Source: Methylopila turkensis
GTDB lineage: Bacteria > Pseudomonadota > Alphaproteobacteria > Rhizobiales > Methylopilaceae
DNA: 64,000 nucleotides
NCBI RefSeq assembly: GCF_027922325.1
Contig: NZ_BSFL01000001.1
Location: forward strand, 124,001 to 188,000
Direction of reading: 5' to 3'
The stretch's first letter is position 1; every line of letters starts with the position of its first letter. The position numbers and the translations under genes are program-made. Shown one piece after another: positions 8,215-17,646 of this stretch. The notes beneath the pieces are model-generated. The model saw nothing but the letters and a program-made list of their open reading frames with translations. It made no database searches and had not been told where the DNA came from.

Positions 8215-9483
8215 ATGTCCGTGCTGCACGATGGCTACTTCACGCAGGGTCTCGACGCGGACCCCGACCTAGCGGCCGCGCTGCGCGGCGAACTGGAGCG
8301 TCAGCGGGACGGGATCGAGCTGATCGCCTCGGAGAACATCGTCTCCCGGCTGGTGCTGGAGGCGCAGGGCTCCGTGCTCACCAACAAGACCGTCGAGGGC
8401 CCGGCCTATGCGCGCTACTACGGCGGCGCGGAGTTCGCCGACGCCGTCGAGGCGCTCGCGATCGAGCGGGCGACCAAGCTGTTCGGCTGCCGCTTCGCCA
8501 ACGTGCAGGCCCATTCCGGCTCCAACGCCAACAACGGCGTGTTTCTGGGGCTGCTCGCCCCCGGCGACACGATCCTGTCGATGAACACCGCCGCCGGCGG
8601 GCACATCAGCCACGGCCACCCCGCGACCCTCACCGGGCGCGACTATCGCGTGGCCCATTACGGCGTCAGCCGCCTGACCGAGCGGGTCGATCTCGACGAG
8701 GTGCGCGCGCTCGCGCTCGCGAGCCGCCCGCGGATCATCGTGGCCGGCGGCTCGGCCTACGCCTGGACGCTCGACTTCGCCGGCTTTCGGGCGATCGCCG
8801 ACGAGGTCGGTGCCTGGCTGATGGTGGACATGGCGCATTTCGCGGGCCTCGTGGCCGCCGGCGTCTATCCGCACCCGTTTCCCCACGCCCATGTGGTGAC
8901 GACCACGACCAACAAGTCGCTGCGCGGCGCCCGCGGCGCGATCGTGCTCTGGAACGACAAAACGCTGTCGGACCGGATCAACCACGGCGTGTTTCCTGGC
9001 GTGCAGGGCTCGGTGATGCTCCATGAGGTGGCGGCGAAGGCCGCCTGCTTCGGCGAGGCGCTGCGGCCCGAGTTCCGCGCCTACAACGAGGCGGCGGTCG
9101 CGAACGCCCGCGCGCTGGCGGAGACGCTCGCCGCCGCGAACATGAGGCTCGTGGGCGGCGGCACGGACACCAGCATGGCGCTGGTCGATCTGGTGAACCA
9201 GGGCGTCGACGGCGACGTCGCCGCGAAGGCGCTGGAGAAGGCCGGCCTCGCCGCCAACAAGAACCTGATCCCGTTCGACAAGCGTCCGGCCGAGGCGCCG
9301 TCCGGTCTGCGCCTGTCCAGCAACGCCGGCACGACGCGCGGCTTCGGCGTCGACGAGTTCCGCCGCATCGGCGGCTGGATCGCCCGCATCGCGCACGCGC
9401 CCTCGGACGCGGCCCTGATCGCCGGCGTGCGCGAGGAGGTGCGCGCGCTGTGCCGCGCCCATCCGATCTATCCCGATATGTGA
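8215..9483 (+). CDS. glyA: Serine hydroxymethyltransferase-like protein with atypical PLP motif
   Basis: 422-residue member of the SHMT family (serine + THF to glycine + methylene-THF). GIELIASENIVS, the AYARYYGG segment and GHISHGHP agree with the family. The PLP-lysine motif reads VTTTTNKSLRGARGAIV: Lys234 is present, but the residue before it, His (or Gln) in the standard signature, is Asn233, and the following Gly/Pro residues also differ. This marks a paralogue group, possibly acting on a related amino acid, although a serine-cycle role in a methylotroph is not excluded. Start taken at the second ATG; a start at 8203 is also possible. Not in an operon. Confidence 0.82.
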   Translation: MSVLHDGYFTQGLDADPDLAAALRGELERQRDGIELIASENIVSRLVLEAQGSVLTNKTVEGPAYARYYGGAEFADAVEALAIERATKLFGCRFANVQAHSGSNANNGVFLGLLAPGDTILSMNTAAGGHISHGHPATLTGRDYRVAHYGVSRLTERVDLDEVRALALASRPRIIVAGGSAYAWTLDFAGFRAIADEVGAWLMVDMAHFAGLVAAGVYPHPFPHAHVVTTTTNKSLRGARGAIVLWNDKTLSDRINHGVFPGVQGSVMLHEVAAKAACFGEALRPEFRAYNEAAVANARALAETLAAANMRLVGGGTDTSMALVDLVNQGVDGDVAAKALEKAGLAANKNLIPFDKRPAEAPSGLRLSSNAGTTRGFGVDEFRRIGGWIARIAHAPSDAALIAGVREEVRALCRAHPIYPDM

Positions 9484-9724
9484 TGCCCGCCCGCGGGAAC
9501 CGTTCTTCCCCGTCCTGCGTATCGGTACGGCGCGCCGGGGGACGGCCGCGATCGGCGCTCCGACATGCGCTGTTCGCGAAAACATTTCGTGGCCCGCCGA
9601 CCGAAAGAGGCTACCTTTCGAACGCGCGCGAACCCGCGCCTGACGCCTTTCAGCACCGTTCCGGAAACCGCATGCCCACCGTCCTCGCCTCCTTCGGCTC
9701 TCCGACCCGGCCGGGGCGCCGGCC

Positions 9725-11815
9725 GTGAGCACGGACGACATCGAGAAGCTTCTGGACCGCACGCGCGCGCTCGAAGCCGAGAACGCGCGGCTGCGCGAGC
9801 AGGTGGGCGCGGAACGGCTCCGGGGGGAGACCGCCGTCAACGTGCAGGAGCATCGCTACCGCGCGCTGTTCGACGCGATGGACGAGGGCTTCTGCGTCAT
9901 CGAGTTCTTCGACGGCCCCCACGGGCCGTTGAGCGACTACATCCATGTGGAGGCCAACGCCGCCTACGCCGCCCATGCGGGCATTCCGAACGTCGTCGGG
10001 CAGAAGCTGCGCGAGATGGTCGCGGAGGAGGCCGACGGCTGGGTCGAGCTCTATGGCGGCGTGCTGCGGACCGGGAAGCCGATCCGCTTCCAGCGCGAGC
10101 TGGTCGCGACCGGCCGGCACCTGGAGCTCGCCGCGTTCCGTCTGGAGCCGCCGAGCCTCCGCCAGGTCGCCGTGCTGTTCCAGGACATCACCGCCCGCAA
10201 GCGCGCCGAACAGGCGCTCCAAAGCCTCAACGAGACGCTGGAGACGCGCATCGCGGAGGCGATCGCCGAGCGCAAGCTGCTCGCCGACGTCTTCGAGGCC
10301 ACCACCGCCTATATCCACGTCCTCGACAAGGACTTCGTGTGGCTCGCGATCAACCGCTCCGGCGCGCAGGAGTTCGAGCGCGTGTTCGGCGTGCGCCCGA
10401 AGGTCGGCGACCACATGCTCGAGATTCTGGAGGGGCGGCCGCAGCAGCGCGAAGCCGTCCGCGCGATCTGGACCAGGGCGCTCGCCGGCGAGGAGTTCGT
10501 GGAGATCGCCGCGTTCAGCGATCCGGGCGGCGAGGTCCGGCATTACGAGATGCGCTTCAGCACGCTGCGCGACGCTGACGGCGCGCCGATCGGCGCGTAC
10601 CAGTTCGTCTACGACGTCACCGAACGGCTCGCCGAGCAGGACCGGCTGCGCGAGACCGAGGCCGCGCTGCGGCAGGCGCAGAAGATGGAGGCGATCGGCC
10701 AGCTCACCGGCGGCATCGCGCACGACTTCAACAACCTGCTCGCGGGCGTCTCCGGCAGCCTGGAGCTGATGCAGACGCGCCTCAGTCAGGGCCGAATCCA
10801 CGACGTGGAGCGCTACATCAACGTCGCGCAGGGCGCGGCCCGGCGCGCCGCCGCGCTGACCCATCGCCTGCTCGCGTTCTCGCGCCGCCAGACGCTGGCG
10901 CCGAAGCCCACCGACGTGAACCGGCTGATCCACGGCATGGAGGATCTGATCCGGCGCACGGTCGGCCCGTCCGTGAACTTCGAGGTCATCGGCGCGTCGG
11001 GGCTTTGGCCCGCGCTGGTCGACCCCTCCCAGCTCGAGAACGCGCTGCTGAACCTCTGCATAAACGCCCGCGACGCCATGCCCGACGGCGGCCGGATGGT
11101 CGTCGAGACCGCGAACCGATGGCTCGACGAGCGCGCCGCGCGCATGCACGACGTGCCCATCGGGCAGTACCTCTCCCTCTGCGTCTCCGACACCGGGTCC
11201 GGCATGACGCCGGAGGTGATGGCGAAGGCGTTCGATCCGTTCTTCACCACCAAGCCGATCGGCGCGGGCACCGGCCTCGGGCTCAGCATGATCTACGGCT
11301 TCGCAAAGCAGTCCGGCGGCCAGGTGCGGATCTATTCCGAGGTCGGGCAAGGCACGACGGTGTGCCTCTATCTACCGCGCTACATCGGCGAGTTGGAGGA
11401 GGCCGACCCCCTCGGCGGCGCGATCATCGCCTCCCGCGCGGAGCAGGGCGAGACGGTGCTGGTGGTGGACGACGAGCCCACCGTGCGGATGCTCGTGACC
11501 GAGGTTCTCGAGGACCTCGGCTACGCCGCGATCGAGGCGGCGGACAGCGTCGCCGGGCTGCGGGTGCTGCAGTCGGACGTGCGGATCGACCTGCTGGTGA
11601 CGGACGTCGGCCTGCCCGGCGGCATGAACGGCCGCCAGATGGCGGACGCGGGGCGCGCCGCGCGGCCCGGCCTCAAGGTGCTGTTCATCACCGGCTACGC
11701 CGAGAACGCGGCCCTGAACTCCGGCCATCTGGAGCCGGGCATGGCGGTGCTGACCAAGCCGTTCGTGGTCGACGCTCTCGGCGCCCGCATCCGCGAGATG
11801 ATCACCTCCGGCTGA
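9725..11815 (+). CDS. Hybrid sensor histidine kinase with PAS domains and C-terminal receiver
   Basis: 696-residue soluble hybrid kinase, GTG start. Order of parts: short coiled coil (1-30), PAS domain (about 40-155), linker helix, second PAS (about 190-300), HisKA with phospho-His333 in GGIAHDFNNLLAG, HATPase (NLCINARDAMPDGG, DTGSGM, GTGLGLSM), and a receiver (residues 580-690) with acceptor Asp627 in VTDVGLPGGMNG. No membrane segment, so the signal is cytoplasmic. This layout is common in orphan alphaproteobacterial kinases. No separate response regulator is adjacent. A short palindrome CGAAA-ACA-TTTCG at 9577-9589 lies upstream. Confidence 0.9.
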   Translation: MSTDDIEKLLDRTRALEAENARLREQVGAERLRGETAVNVQEHRYRALFDAMDEGFCVIEFFDGPHGPLSDYIHVEANAAYAAHAGIPNVVGQKLREMVAEEADGWVELYGGVLRTGKPIRFQRELVATGRHLELAAFRLEPPSLRQVAVLFQDITARKRAEQALQSLNETLETRIAEAIAERKLLADVFEATTAYIHVLDKDFVWLAINRSGAQEFERVFGVRPKVGDHMLEILEGRPQQREAVRAIWTRALAGEEFVEIAAFSDPGGEVRHYEMRFSTLRDADGAPIGAYQFVYDVTERLAEQDRLRETEAALRQAQKMEAIGQLTGGIAHDFNNLLAGVSGSLELMQTRLSQGRIHDVERYINVAQGAARRAAALTHRLLAFSRRQTLAPKPTDVNRLIHGMEDLIRRTVGPSVNFEVIGASGLWPALVDPSQLENALLNLCINARDAMPDGGRMVVETANRWLDERAARMHDVPIGQYLSLCVSDTGSGMTPEVMAKAFDPFFTTKPIGAGTGLGLSMIYGFAKQSGGQVRIYSEVGQGTTVCLYLPRYIGELEEADPLGGAIIASRAEQGETVLVVDDEPTVRMLVTEVLEDLGYAAIEAADSVAGLRVLQSDVRIDLLVTDVGLPGGMNGRQMADAGRAARPGLKVLFITGYAENAALNSGHLEPGMAVLTKPFVVDALGARIREMITSG

Positions 11816-11824
11816 CGCGCCGCC

Positions 11825-14800
11825 TTATTCGGCGGGCGCAGGCGCCGCCCCATGCGGGGCCGCCGCCGGCTTCGGCGCGCGCGAGAGCGACCGGCACACG
11901 ACGTAGAACACGGGAGTGAAGATCAGCCCGAAGATCGTGACGCCGATCATGCCGTAGAACACCGAGGTCCCGAGCGACTGCCGCATCTCGGCGCCGGCGC
12001 CGGTCGCGAGCGCCAGCGGCAGCACGCCGAGGATGAAGGCGAGCGACGTCATCAGGATCGGCCGGAGGCGGGTCTTGGCGGCGGCGATCGCGGCCTTGGC
12101 GCGGCTCTGGCCGGCCTCCTCGTTCTGCTTGGCGAACTCGACGATCAGGATGGCGTTCTTCGCCGCGAGCCCGATCAGCACCACGAATCCCGCCTGCGCC
12201 AGAATGTCGACCGGCATGCCGCGGATGTTGAGCCCCGTCACCGCCGCGAGCAGGCACATCGGCACGATCAGAACGATCGCGAGCGGCAGCGTCCAGCTCT
12301 CGTACTGGGCGGCGAGCAGCAGGAACACCAGCGCCACGGAGGCGAGGAAGATCAGCATCCCGGAGTTGCCGGCGAGCTTCTCCTGCAGCGACAGCTCGGT
12401 CCACTGAAAGCTGAAGCCCGGCGGCAGCGTCGCCGCCGCGACCCGCTCCATGGTCGCCATGGCGTCGCCGGACGAAAAGCCCGGCGCGGCGGAGCCCTGG
12501 ATCTCGGCCGCCTGGTAGAGGTTGTAGCGCGGCACGCGGTAGGCGCCGGTCATCTCGCTGAACGAGGCGACGGAGCTCAACGGCACCATCTCGCCGCTGT
12601 CGCTGCGGGTGCGGTAGCGGCCGATGGCCTCCACGTCCTGCCGGAAGGAACTGTCGGCCTGCGCGGCCACGCGGTAGGTGCGGCCGAGCAGGTTGAAGTC
12701 GTTGACATAGGCGGAGCCGAGATAAACCTCGAGCGCCTCGAACACGCGGTCGGCGGGCACGCCGATCATCTCGGACTTCACGCGGTCGATGTCGGCGAAG
12801 ATCTTCGGCGTTCCGGTGTCGAAGGGCGTGAAGACACGCGACAGCGAGGGCTCGCGGTTGGCGGCGGCGACGACGTCGTTCGCGACCTTCGCGATCTCCT
12901 CCGCGGACGCGCCCATCTGGCTCGTCACCATCAGCTTGAAGCCGCCGGTCGAGCCGATGCCGCGCACCGAAGGCGGCAGCACGGTCACGATCTGCGCGTC
13001 CTGGATGCCGGCGAGCGCGGCGTTCACCCTCGCCTGCATCGTCCGGAGATCGAGGCCCTGCCCGCGTTCGTTGTGCGGCTTCAGAATGGTGAAGACGCGC
13101 CCGACATTCGACGCGTTGACGCCGGTGGCGCCGTCGATGCCGCTGCTCGACACCGCGACCTGCACGCCCTCGATCGCCTTCAGCCGCTCGGCGATCTGGA
13201 CCACCGTGGCGTCCGTCCGTTCGAGCGACGAACCGGGCGGCAGCTTGACGATGGTGACGAGCTGGGACTGGTCCTGTTCCGGGATAAACCCGGTCGGGGC
13301 GCGCATGAGCTGCCAGCCGGCGAGGCCGACGAAGCCGACATAGACCACGAGCGCGAGGGTGGAGATGCGCAGGAGCCGGGCGGTGAGCCGGCCGTAGCGC
13401 TCCGACATCCAGTCGAAGCCGCGGTTGAACCATCCGAAGAACCAGTGGAGCGCGCGCGTTCCCCAGAAGCGCGGCCGGGCCTGGGTCCCGTGCGTGTGGG
13501 GCTTCAGCAGCACCGCGCACAAGGCGGGACTGAGCGTCAGCGAGACGAACACCGAGATCAGCGTCGCGACCGAGATGGTGATGGCGAACTGCTCGAAGAA
13601 CCGGCCAGGAATGCCGGGCAGGAACGCCGCCGGCGCGAACACCGCCATCAGGATGAGGCCGATCGCGATCAGAGCGACGCCGACCTCGTCCATGGTGACG
13701 TGGGCCGCCTCCTTGGGCGTCATCCCCTTCTCGAGGTTTCGCTCGACGTTCTCGACCACGATGATGGCGTCGTCGACCACGATGCCGATCGCGAGCACGA
13801 GCCCGAGCAGCGAGATGGTGTTCAGCGAGTAGCCGAAGGCCGCGAGCGCGGCGAAGGTCCCGACCAGCGACACCGGGATCGCGGCGATCGGCACGATCGC
13901 GGCGCGCCAGCGCTGAAGGAACAGGATCACCACCAGCGCCACGAGGATCACGGCCTCGATGATGGTGGTGTAGACGGCGTAGACGGAGGCCGAAACGAAG
14001 CGCGTCGGGTCGAAGTTGATCTGGTACTCGACGCCGGAGGGAAAGTTCTTCGCCAGCTCCGTCATGGTGGCGCGCACCTCGTCCGCCGTGGCGAGCGCGT
14101 TGCCGCCGGGCAGCTGGAACACGCCGATGCCGACGCCGGGCGACTCGTTGATGTAGGTGCGGTCGGTCACCGTCTGGCTCGCGACCTCGACCCGGGCGAC
14201 GTCGCGGACGCGCGTGACCCTGCCGTCCTCGCTCTTGATGACGATGTTCGCGAACTGCTCCGGCTGCGTCAGCCGGCCAAGCGCCTCGACGTTGAGCTGG
14301 TAGGCGCGCGACGTCGCGGTCGGCGGCTGGTTCACGACGCCCGCCGAGATCTGCACGTTCTGGGACCTGAGCGCAGCCACGATCTCGCCGGCCGTGAGGT
14401 TGCGCGCCGCCGCCTTGTCGGGGTCGAGCCAGACCACCATCGACAGGTCCTGCGCGCCGAGCATGCGCACGTCGCCGACGCCCTCGATGCGCGCCAGCAC
14501 GTCGCGGATCGTCAGGTTCACGTAGTTCGAGATGTAGAGCTGGTCGCGGCTGTTGTCGGGCGAGCGCATATGCACCGCGAGCAACAGGTCCGGCGAGGAT
14601 TTTCGGACCGTCAGCCCCTGGCGGCTCACCGATTCCGGCAGCCGCGGCAGCGCAAGCGACAGCCGATTCTGGACGAGCACCTGCGCCTTGTCGAGGTCGG
14701 TGCCGAGCTGGAACGTGATCGTGGTGGTGAGCTGCCCGTCGCCGGTCGCCTGGCTGGACATGTAGAGCATGTCCTCGACGCCGTTGATCTGCTGCTCGAT

Positions 14801-14998
14801 CGGCGTCGCAACCGTGTCGCTGACCACCTGCGCCGAGGCGCCGGGATAATTCGCGCGGATCACGACCGTCGGCGGCACGATCTCCGGATACTGGGACAGC
14901 GGCAGCGAGAAGAAGCTCGCCGCGCCCAGCATGGTGATCAGGATCGAGATCACCGCAGCGAAGATCGGCCGGTCGATGCAGAAATGAGCGAGCCGCAT
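11825..14998 (-). CDS. RND multidrug efflux permease (HAE1/AcrB family)
   Basis: 1057-residue inner-membrane proton/drug antiporter. It starts MRLAHFCIDRPIFAAVISILITMLGAASF (first transmembrane helix), has large periplasmic loops, and contains GIVVDDAIIVVENVERNLEKG in TM4, the proton-relay Asp-Asp pair of AcrB-type pumps. Length and sequence match tripartite HAE1 pumps. It is 42 bp downstream of its periplasmic adaptor gene; no outer-membrane factor follows, so a TolC-like channel must come from elsewhere. It ends nine bases from the convergent histidine kinase gene. Confidence 0.95.
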   Translation of the reverse strand: MRLAHFCIDRPIFAAVISILITMLGAASFFSLPLSQYPEIVPPTVVIRANYPGASAQVVSDTVATPIEQQINGVEDMLYMSSQATGDGQLTTTITFQLGTDLDKAQVLVQNRLSLALPRLPESVSRQGLTVRKSSPDLLLAVHMRSPDNSRDQLYISNYVNLTIRDVLARIEGVGDVRMLGAQDLSMVVWLDPDKAAARNLTAGEIVAALRSQNVQISAGVVNQPPTATSRAYQLNVEALGRLTQPEQFANIVIKSEDGRVTRVRDVARVEVASQTVTDRTYINESPGVGIGVFQLPGGNALATADEVRATMTELAKNFPSGVEYQINFDPTRFVSASVYAVYTTIIEAVILVALVVILFLQRWRAAIVPIAAIPVSLVGTFAALAAFGYSLNTISLLGLVLAIGIVVDDAIIVVENVERNLEKGMTPKEAAHVTMDEVGVALIAIGLILMAVFAPAAFLPGIPGRFFEQFAITISVATLISVFVSLTLSPALCAVLLKPHTHGTQARPRFWGTRALHWFFGWFNRGFDWMSERYGRLTARLLRISTLALVVYVGFVGLAGWQLMRAPTGFIPEQDQSQLVTIVKLPPGSSLERTDATVVQIAERLKAIEGVQVAVSSSGIDGATGVNASNVGRVFTILKPHNERGQGLDLRTMQARVNAALAGIQDAQIVTVLPPSVRGIGSTGGFKLMVTSQMGASAEEIAKVANDVVAAANREPSLSRVFTPFDTGTPKIFADIDRVKSEMIGVPADRVFEALEVYLGSAYVNDFNLLGRTYRVAAQADSSFRQDVEAIGRYRTRSDSGEMVPLSSVASFSEMTGAYRVPRYNLYQAAEIQGSAAPGFSSGDAMATMERVAAATLPPGFSFQWTELSLQEKLAGNSGMLIFLASVALVFLLLAAQYESWTLPLAIVLIVPMCLLAAVTGLNIRGMPVDILAQAGFVVLIGLAAKNAILIVEFAKQNEEAGQSRAKAAIAAAKTRLRPILMTSLAFILGVLPLALATGAGAEMRQSLGTSVFYGMIGVTIFGLIFTPVFYVVCRSLSRAPKPAAAPHGAAPAPAE

Positions 14999-15040
14999 GG
15001 GACGGTCCTCGAATGTTTGAGCGCCTGCGCGGCGCCGGCG

Positions 15041-16210
15041 TCAGCTCTGCGGCGCGGCGGCGGCTTCGATCGCCGCGGGCTGCGGGCGCACCGGCGCGCC
15101 GACGCGCGCCTGCATCAGCCCGTTGACGATCACGCGGTCGTCCCTGTTCAGGCCCGAACGCACGATCATCAGGCCGCCGGGCTGGACCGGCCCAGGCCGG
15201 ACCTTACGCTGGCGGACCACGTTTCCGCCGTCGACCACGCGCACGACCTTCTCGATCTGATCGGAGAGGATCGCGGACTCGGGCACCAGCAGCGCGTCGT
15301 AGGGCTCGCCCCGGGGCACGCGGATGCGGCCGAACTGGCCGGGGGTCAGCGCGGCGTCGGCGTTGTCGAAGGTCGCCCGGGCGCGGATGGTGCCGGAACC
15401 GGCCTGAAGGCGGTTGTCAAGGAAGTCGAGCACGCCTTCGCGTGGCCAGCCCCCCTCGCCGTCGCGCCGCGCCTGCACTTTGACGCCCTGCGCGGCGCGC
15501 GCGGTCCCGCCGACCTGCTGCTGTCGGGCGAGCAGATCGCCTTCCGAGATGTCGAACACGAAATAGAGCTGGTCCTCGGCGAGGACGGTCGTCAGCACGG
15601 TCGAGGCGCCGTCGCCGACGACGAGGTTGCCGATGTCGACGCGGCGGTTCGAGGCGCGGCCGCGCACCGGCGAACGCACCTCGGTGAACTCGAGGTCGAG
15701 CCGCGCGCGCGCGACCGCCGCCTCGGCGGTCTTCAGCGCGGCGTCGGCGGCCTGGCGCTGCTGGATGCGCTGCTCGTGGGTCGCGACCGCGATGTTGGAG
15801 CTCTTCACCAGCTCCTGGCTGCGCTTGGCGTCGGCCTCTGCGAAGGCGAGCTGCGCCCTCGCGCCGGCGAGCTGCGCTTCGGCCTGGGCGAGCGCGGTCT
15901 GGTAGGGCCGCTTGTCGATGACGAACAGAAGCTGGCCGGCCTCGACGACCTGACCGTCTCTGAAATTGATCTCGGTGAGGTAGCCGGACACGCGCGGGCG
16001 CACCTCGACGGTCGCCGTCGGCTCGAACCGGCCGGTGAACTCGTCATAGTCCGTGACCTGCCGCACGAGCGGGCTTGCGACCGTCACGGCGGGCGGCGGC
16101 GGCGCGGCGGTCTGCGCGGTCGATGGCGTGACCCGACCCCATGCGTAGAAGCCGGCCCCTGCGGCGATCGCGAGGACGCATGTGAGGCCGATGACGCGGA
16201 CGACCCGCAT
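15041..16210 (-). CDS. RND efflux periplasmic adaptor subunit (membrane fusion protein)
   Basis: 389-residue membrane fusion protein linking the RND permease to an outer-membrane channel. One N-terminal hydrophobic anchor or signal (IGLTCVLAIAAGAGFYAWG) is followed by the lipoyl half-motifs (RPRVSGYLTEINFRDGQVVEAGQLLFVID and EVRSPVRGRASNR), an alpha-helical hairpin rich in Ala/Gln/Arg between them, and a beta-barrel domain. Closest in style to MexE/AcrA. First gene of a two-gene operon with the permease; no linked regulator, so control is from elsewhere. Confidence 0.93.
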   Translation of the reverse strand: MRVVRVIGLTCVLAIAAGAGFYAWGRVTPSTAQTAAPPPPAVTVASPLVRQVTDYDEFTGRFEPTATVEVRPRVSGYLTEINFRDGQVVEAGQLLFVIDKRPYQTALAQAEAQLAGARAQLAFAEADAKRSQELVKSSNIAVATHEQRIQQRQAADAALKTAEAAVARARLDLEFTEVRSPVRGRASNRRVDIGNLVVGDGASTVLTTVLAEDQLYFVFDISEGDLLARQQQVGGTARAAQGVKVQARRDGEGGWPREGVLDFLDNRLQAGSGTIRARATFDNADAALTPGQFGRIRVPRGEPYDALLVPESAILSDQIEKVVRVVDGGNVVRQRKVRPGPVQPGGLMIVRSGLNRDDRVIVNGLMQARVGAPVRPQPAAIEAAAAPQS

Positions 16211-16418
16211 GTTGTGCTCTCCGAACCGACATGGCGTTTGCTGCGACGCAACGAAGATAGAGCGCCGGCCGCCGACGAGGCATCACGATGTCGTCGGCGG
16301 CCGGTTGAGCGCAAGAGGATCCGCGTCTTGCGGGGGACGCTGCTGAAGACGCAGGCCCTCTCGGCGCTACAGGCGGGGACGCGGCGCGAGGGGAACCCCG
16401 CGCCCCCGCCGATCCGCC

Positions 16419-16446
16419 CGCGGCCCGCCCCGGGGGGAAGGCCGCG
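16419..16446. repeat. GC-rich hairpin beside the 79-residue gene
   Basis: Arms CGCGGCC (16419-16425) and GGCCGCG (16440-16446), extended by an outer ATCCGCC/GGCGGAT pair that overlaps the stop codon region of the neighbouring minus-strand gene. It may stop that transcript, but no T-tract follows. Confidence 0.35.
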
Positions 16447-16461
16447 CGGGGGCGAGGCGGA

Positions 16462-16701
16462 TCATCCCTCGTTGTCGTTGCCGGTCCACTCGACCGAAGC
16501 GCGGTAGGCGTCGTCGGACGGCTGGCGGGACGGCTCGTCGTAGGTCCGCTCGAGCGAGACGGGCATGCGCTCGCCGTAGCGGGCGTCGAGGTCGCGCTGC
16601 TGGGACGTGACGGCGGCGGGCCGATCCGCGCCACGCTCGTCGGCCTGGACGGCCGCGGTGGCGAGAAGCGTCGCGGCGATGGCGGTCATGATGGTCTTCA
16701 T
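16462..16701 (-). CDS. Small exported hypothetical protein (79 aa)
   Basis: Begins MKTIMTAIAATLLATAAVQADE, a clear Sec signal peptide cleaved after about residue 20, leaving a hydrophilic mature peptide of some 58 residues rich in Asp, Glu, Arg and Ser with no cysteines. The ATG has GGGAGA upstream. It is divergent from the two-component system genes across 225 bp, so the neighbouring response regulator may control it. I do not recognise the family. Confidence 0.65.
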   Translation of the reverse strand: MKTIMTAIAATLLATAAVQADERGADRPAAVTSQQRDLDARYGERMPVSLERTYDEPSRQPSDDAYRASVEWTGNDNEG

Positions 16702-16848
16702 CGGAGTTCTCCCGTGACTTGCGTCAGGAACCTCATGGAGACGCTCAGTTCGTCTCCGGCGATGAGGACGTTCTACCGGCCGTCTGTCGCAGAGTTCTGC
16801 CGGTCGACAGGCGTTTTGGTCGCGAGATGTCGCGGTTCGTGAGAACGT

Positions 16849-16864
16849 TACATTCCGATACATT
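16849..16864 (+). promoter_or_regulatory. TACATT direct repeats upstream of response regulator gene
   Basis: Two exact TACATT hexamers separated by CCGA give a 10-bp period, the spacing expected for head-to-tail binding of an OmpR/PhoB-type regulator dimer. They lie 63 bp before the response regulator ATG and in the intergenic region shared with the divergent small exported protein gene, so autoregulation and control of that gene are both possible. Confidence 0.45.
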
Positions 16865-16926
16865 TTTCTCCGCCGCGCGATCGGCGGCGTCGGTATGATG
16901 AGGTTGTCATAGAGAGCTGAAGACGA

Positions 16927-17646
16927 ATGGACTGCCAGCCACACATCGCCGTGGTCGACGACCATCGCGACATTCGCGACCTGGTCGGGAAGTACCTCGC
17001 GAAACATGGATTTCGCGTCAGTCAGGCCGAGAGCGCGTCCGCGTTCCGCCGGCTGATGGAGAAGAACGGCCTGGACCTCGTGGTGCTCGACGTGATGATG
17101 CCGGGCGAGGACGGGCTGTCGCTGTGCCGCGAGCTGCGCTCGACCACGGACCTCCCGGTCATCCTGCTGACCGCCATGGCGGAGGAGACCGACCGCATCG
17201 TCGGCCTCGAGATCGGCGCCGACGACTATCTGACCAAGCCGTTCAACCCGCGCGAACTGCTGGCCCGGATCAAGGCCGTGCTCCGTCGGGTGCAGAGCCT
17301 GCCGCCACAGCGCGCCACGCCGAAGGCGCGGGAGATCCGCTTCGACCGCTGGCAGCTGCATGTCGGCCGCCGCGAGCTCGTGGACGACAACGGCCTCGCC
17401 GTCCCGCTCAGCACCGCGGAGTTTCGGCTGCTGTCGGTGTTCCTCGACCATTCGGGCCTCGTGCTCAGCCGCGACCAGCTGCTCGACCTGACCGTCGGGC
17501 GCGCGGCGGACCCGTTCGACCGCAGCATCGACAACCAGGTCAGCCGCCTGCGGAAGAAGATCGAGACCGACCCGAAATCGCCGTCGCTGATCAAGACGCA
17601 CTGGGGCGGCGGCTACAGCTTCGTCGCGGAGGTGCAGGCGCCATGA
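16927..17646 (+). CDS. OmpR-family response regulator
   Basis: 239 residues: receiver domain (1-120) with phospho-acceptor Asp55 in VVLDVMMPGEDG and conserved DDYLTKPFN with its Lys, then a winged-helix DNA-binding domain (about 140-235) with the typical LSTAEFRLL and DRSIDNQVSRLRKKIE segments. The stop overlaps the sensor kinase ATG (ATGA), so the pair is translationally coupled. Direct TACATT repeats upstream suggest autoregulation. Confidence 0.94.
   Translation: MDCQPHIAVVDDHRDIRDLVGKYLAKHGFRVSQAESASAFRRLMEKNGLDLVVLDVMMPGEDGLSLCRELRSTTDLPVILLTAMAEETDRIVGLEIGADDYLTKPFNPRELLARIKAVLRRVQSLPPQRATPKAREIRFDRWQLHVGRRELVDDNGLAVPLSTAEFRLLSVFLDHSGLVLSRDQLLDLTVGRAADPFDRSIDNQVSRLRKKIETDPKSPSLIKTHWGGGYSFVAEVQAP

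Noticed and set aside
9577-9589. CGAAA-ACA-TTTCG dyad upstream of the hybrid kinase as a further copy of the amine-island operator
   Set aside because: The arms are in the opposite order (GAAA then TTTC), so it is not the same motif.
11852-16507. A 1551-codon open frame on the plus strand opposite the RND efflux genes
   Set aside because: Its predicted protein is a low-complexity Arg/His/Asp/Glu-rich shadow, while the minus strand encodes two complete, recognisable pump subunits.
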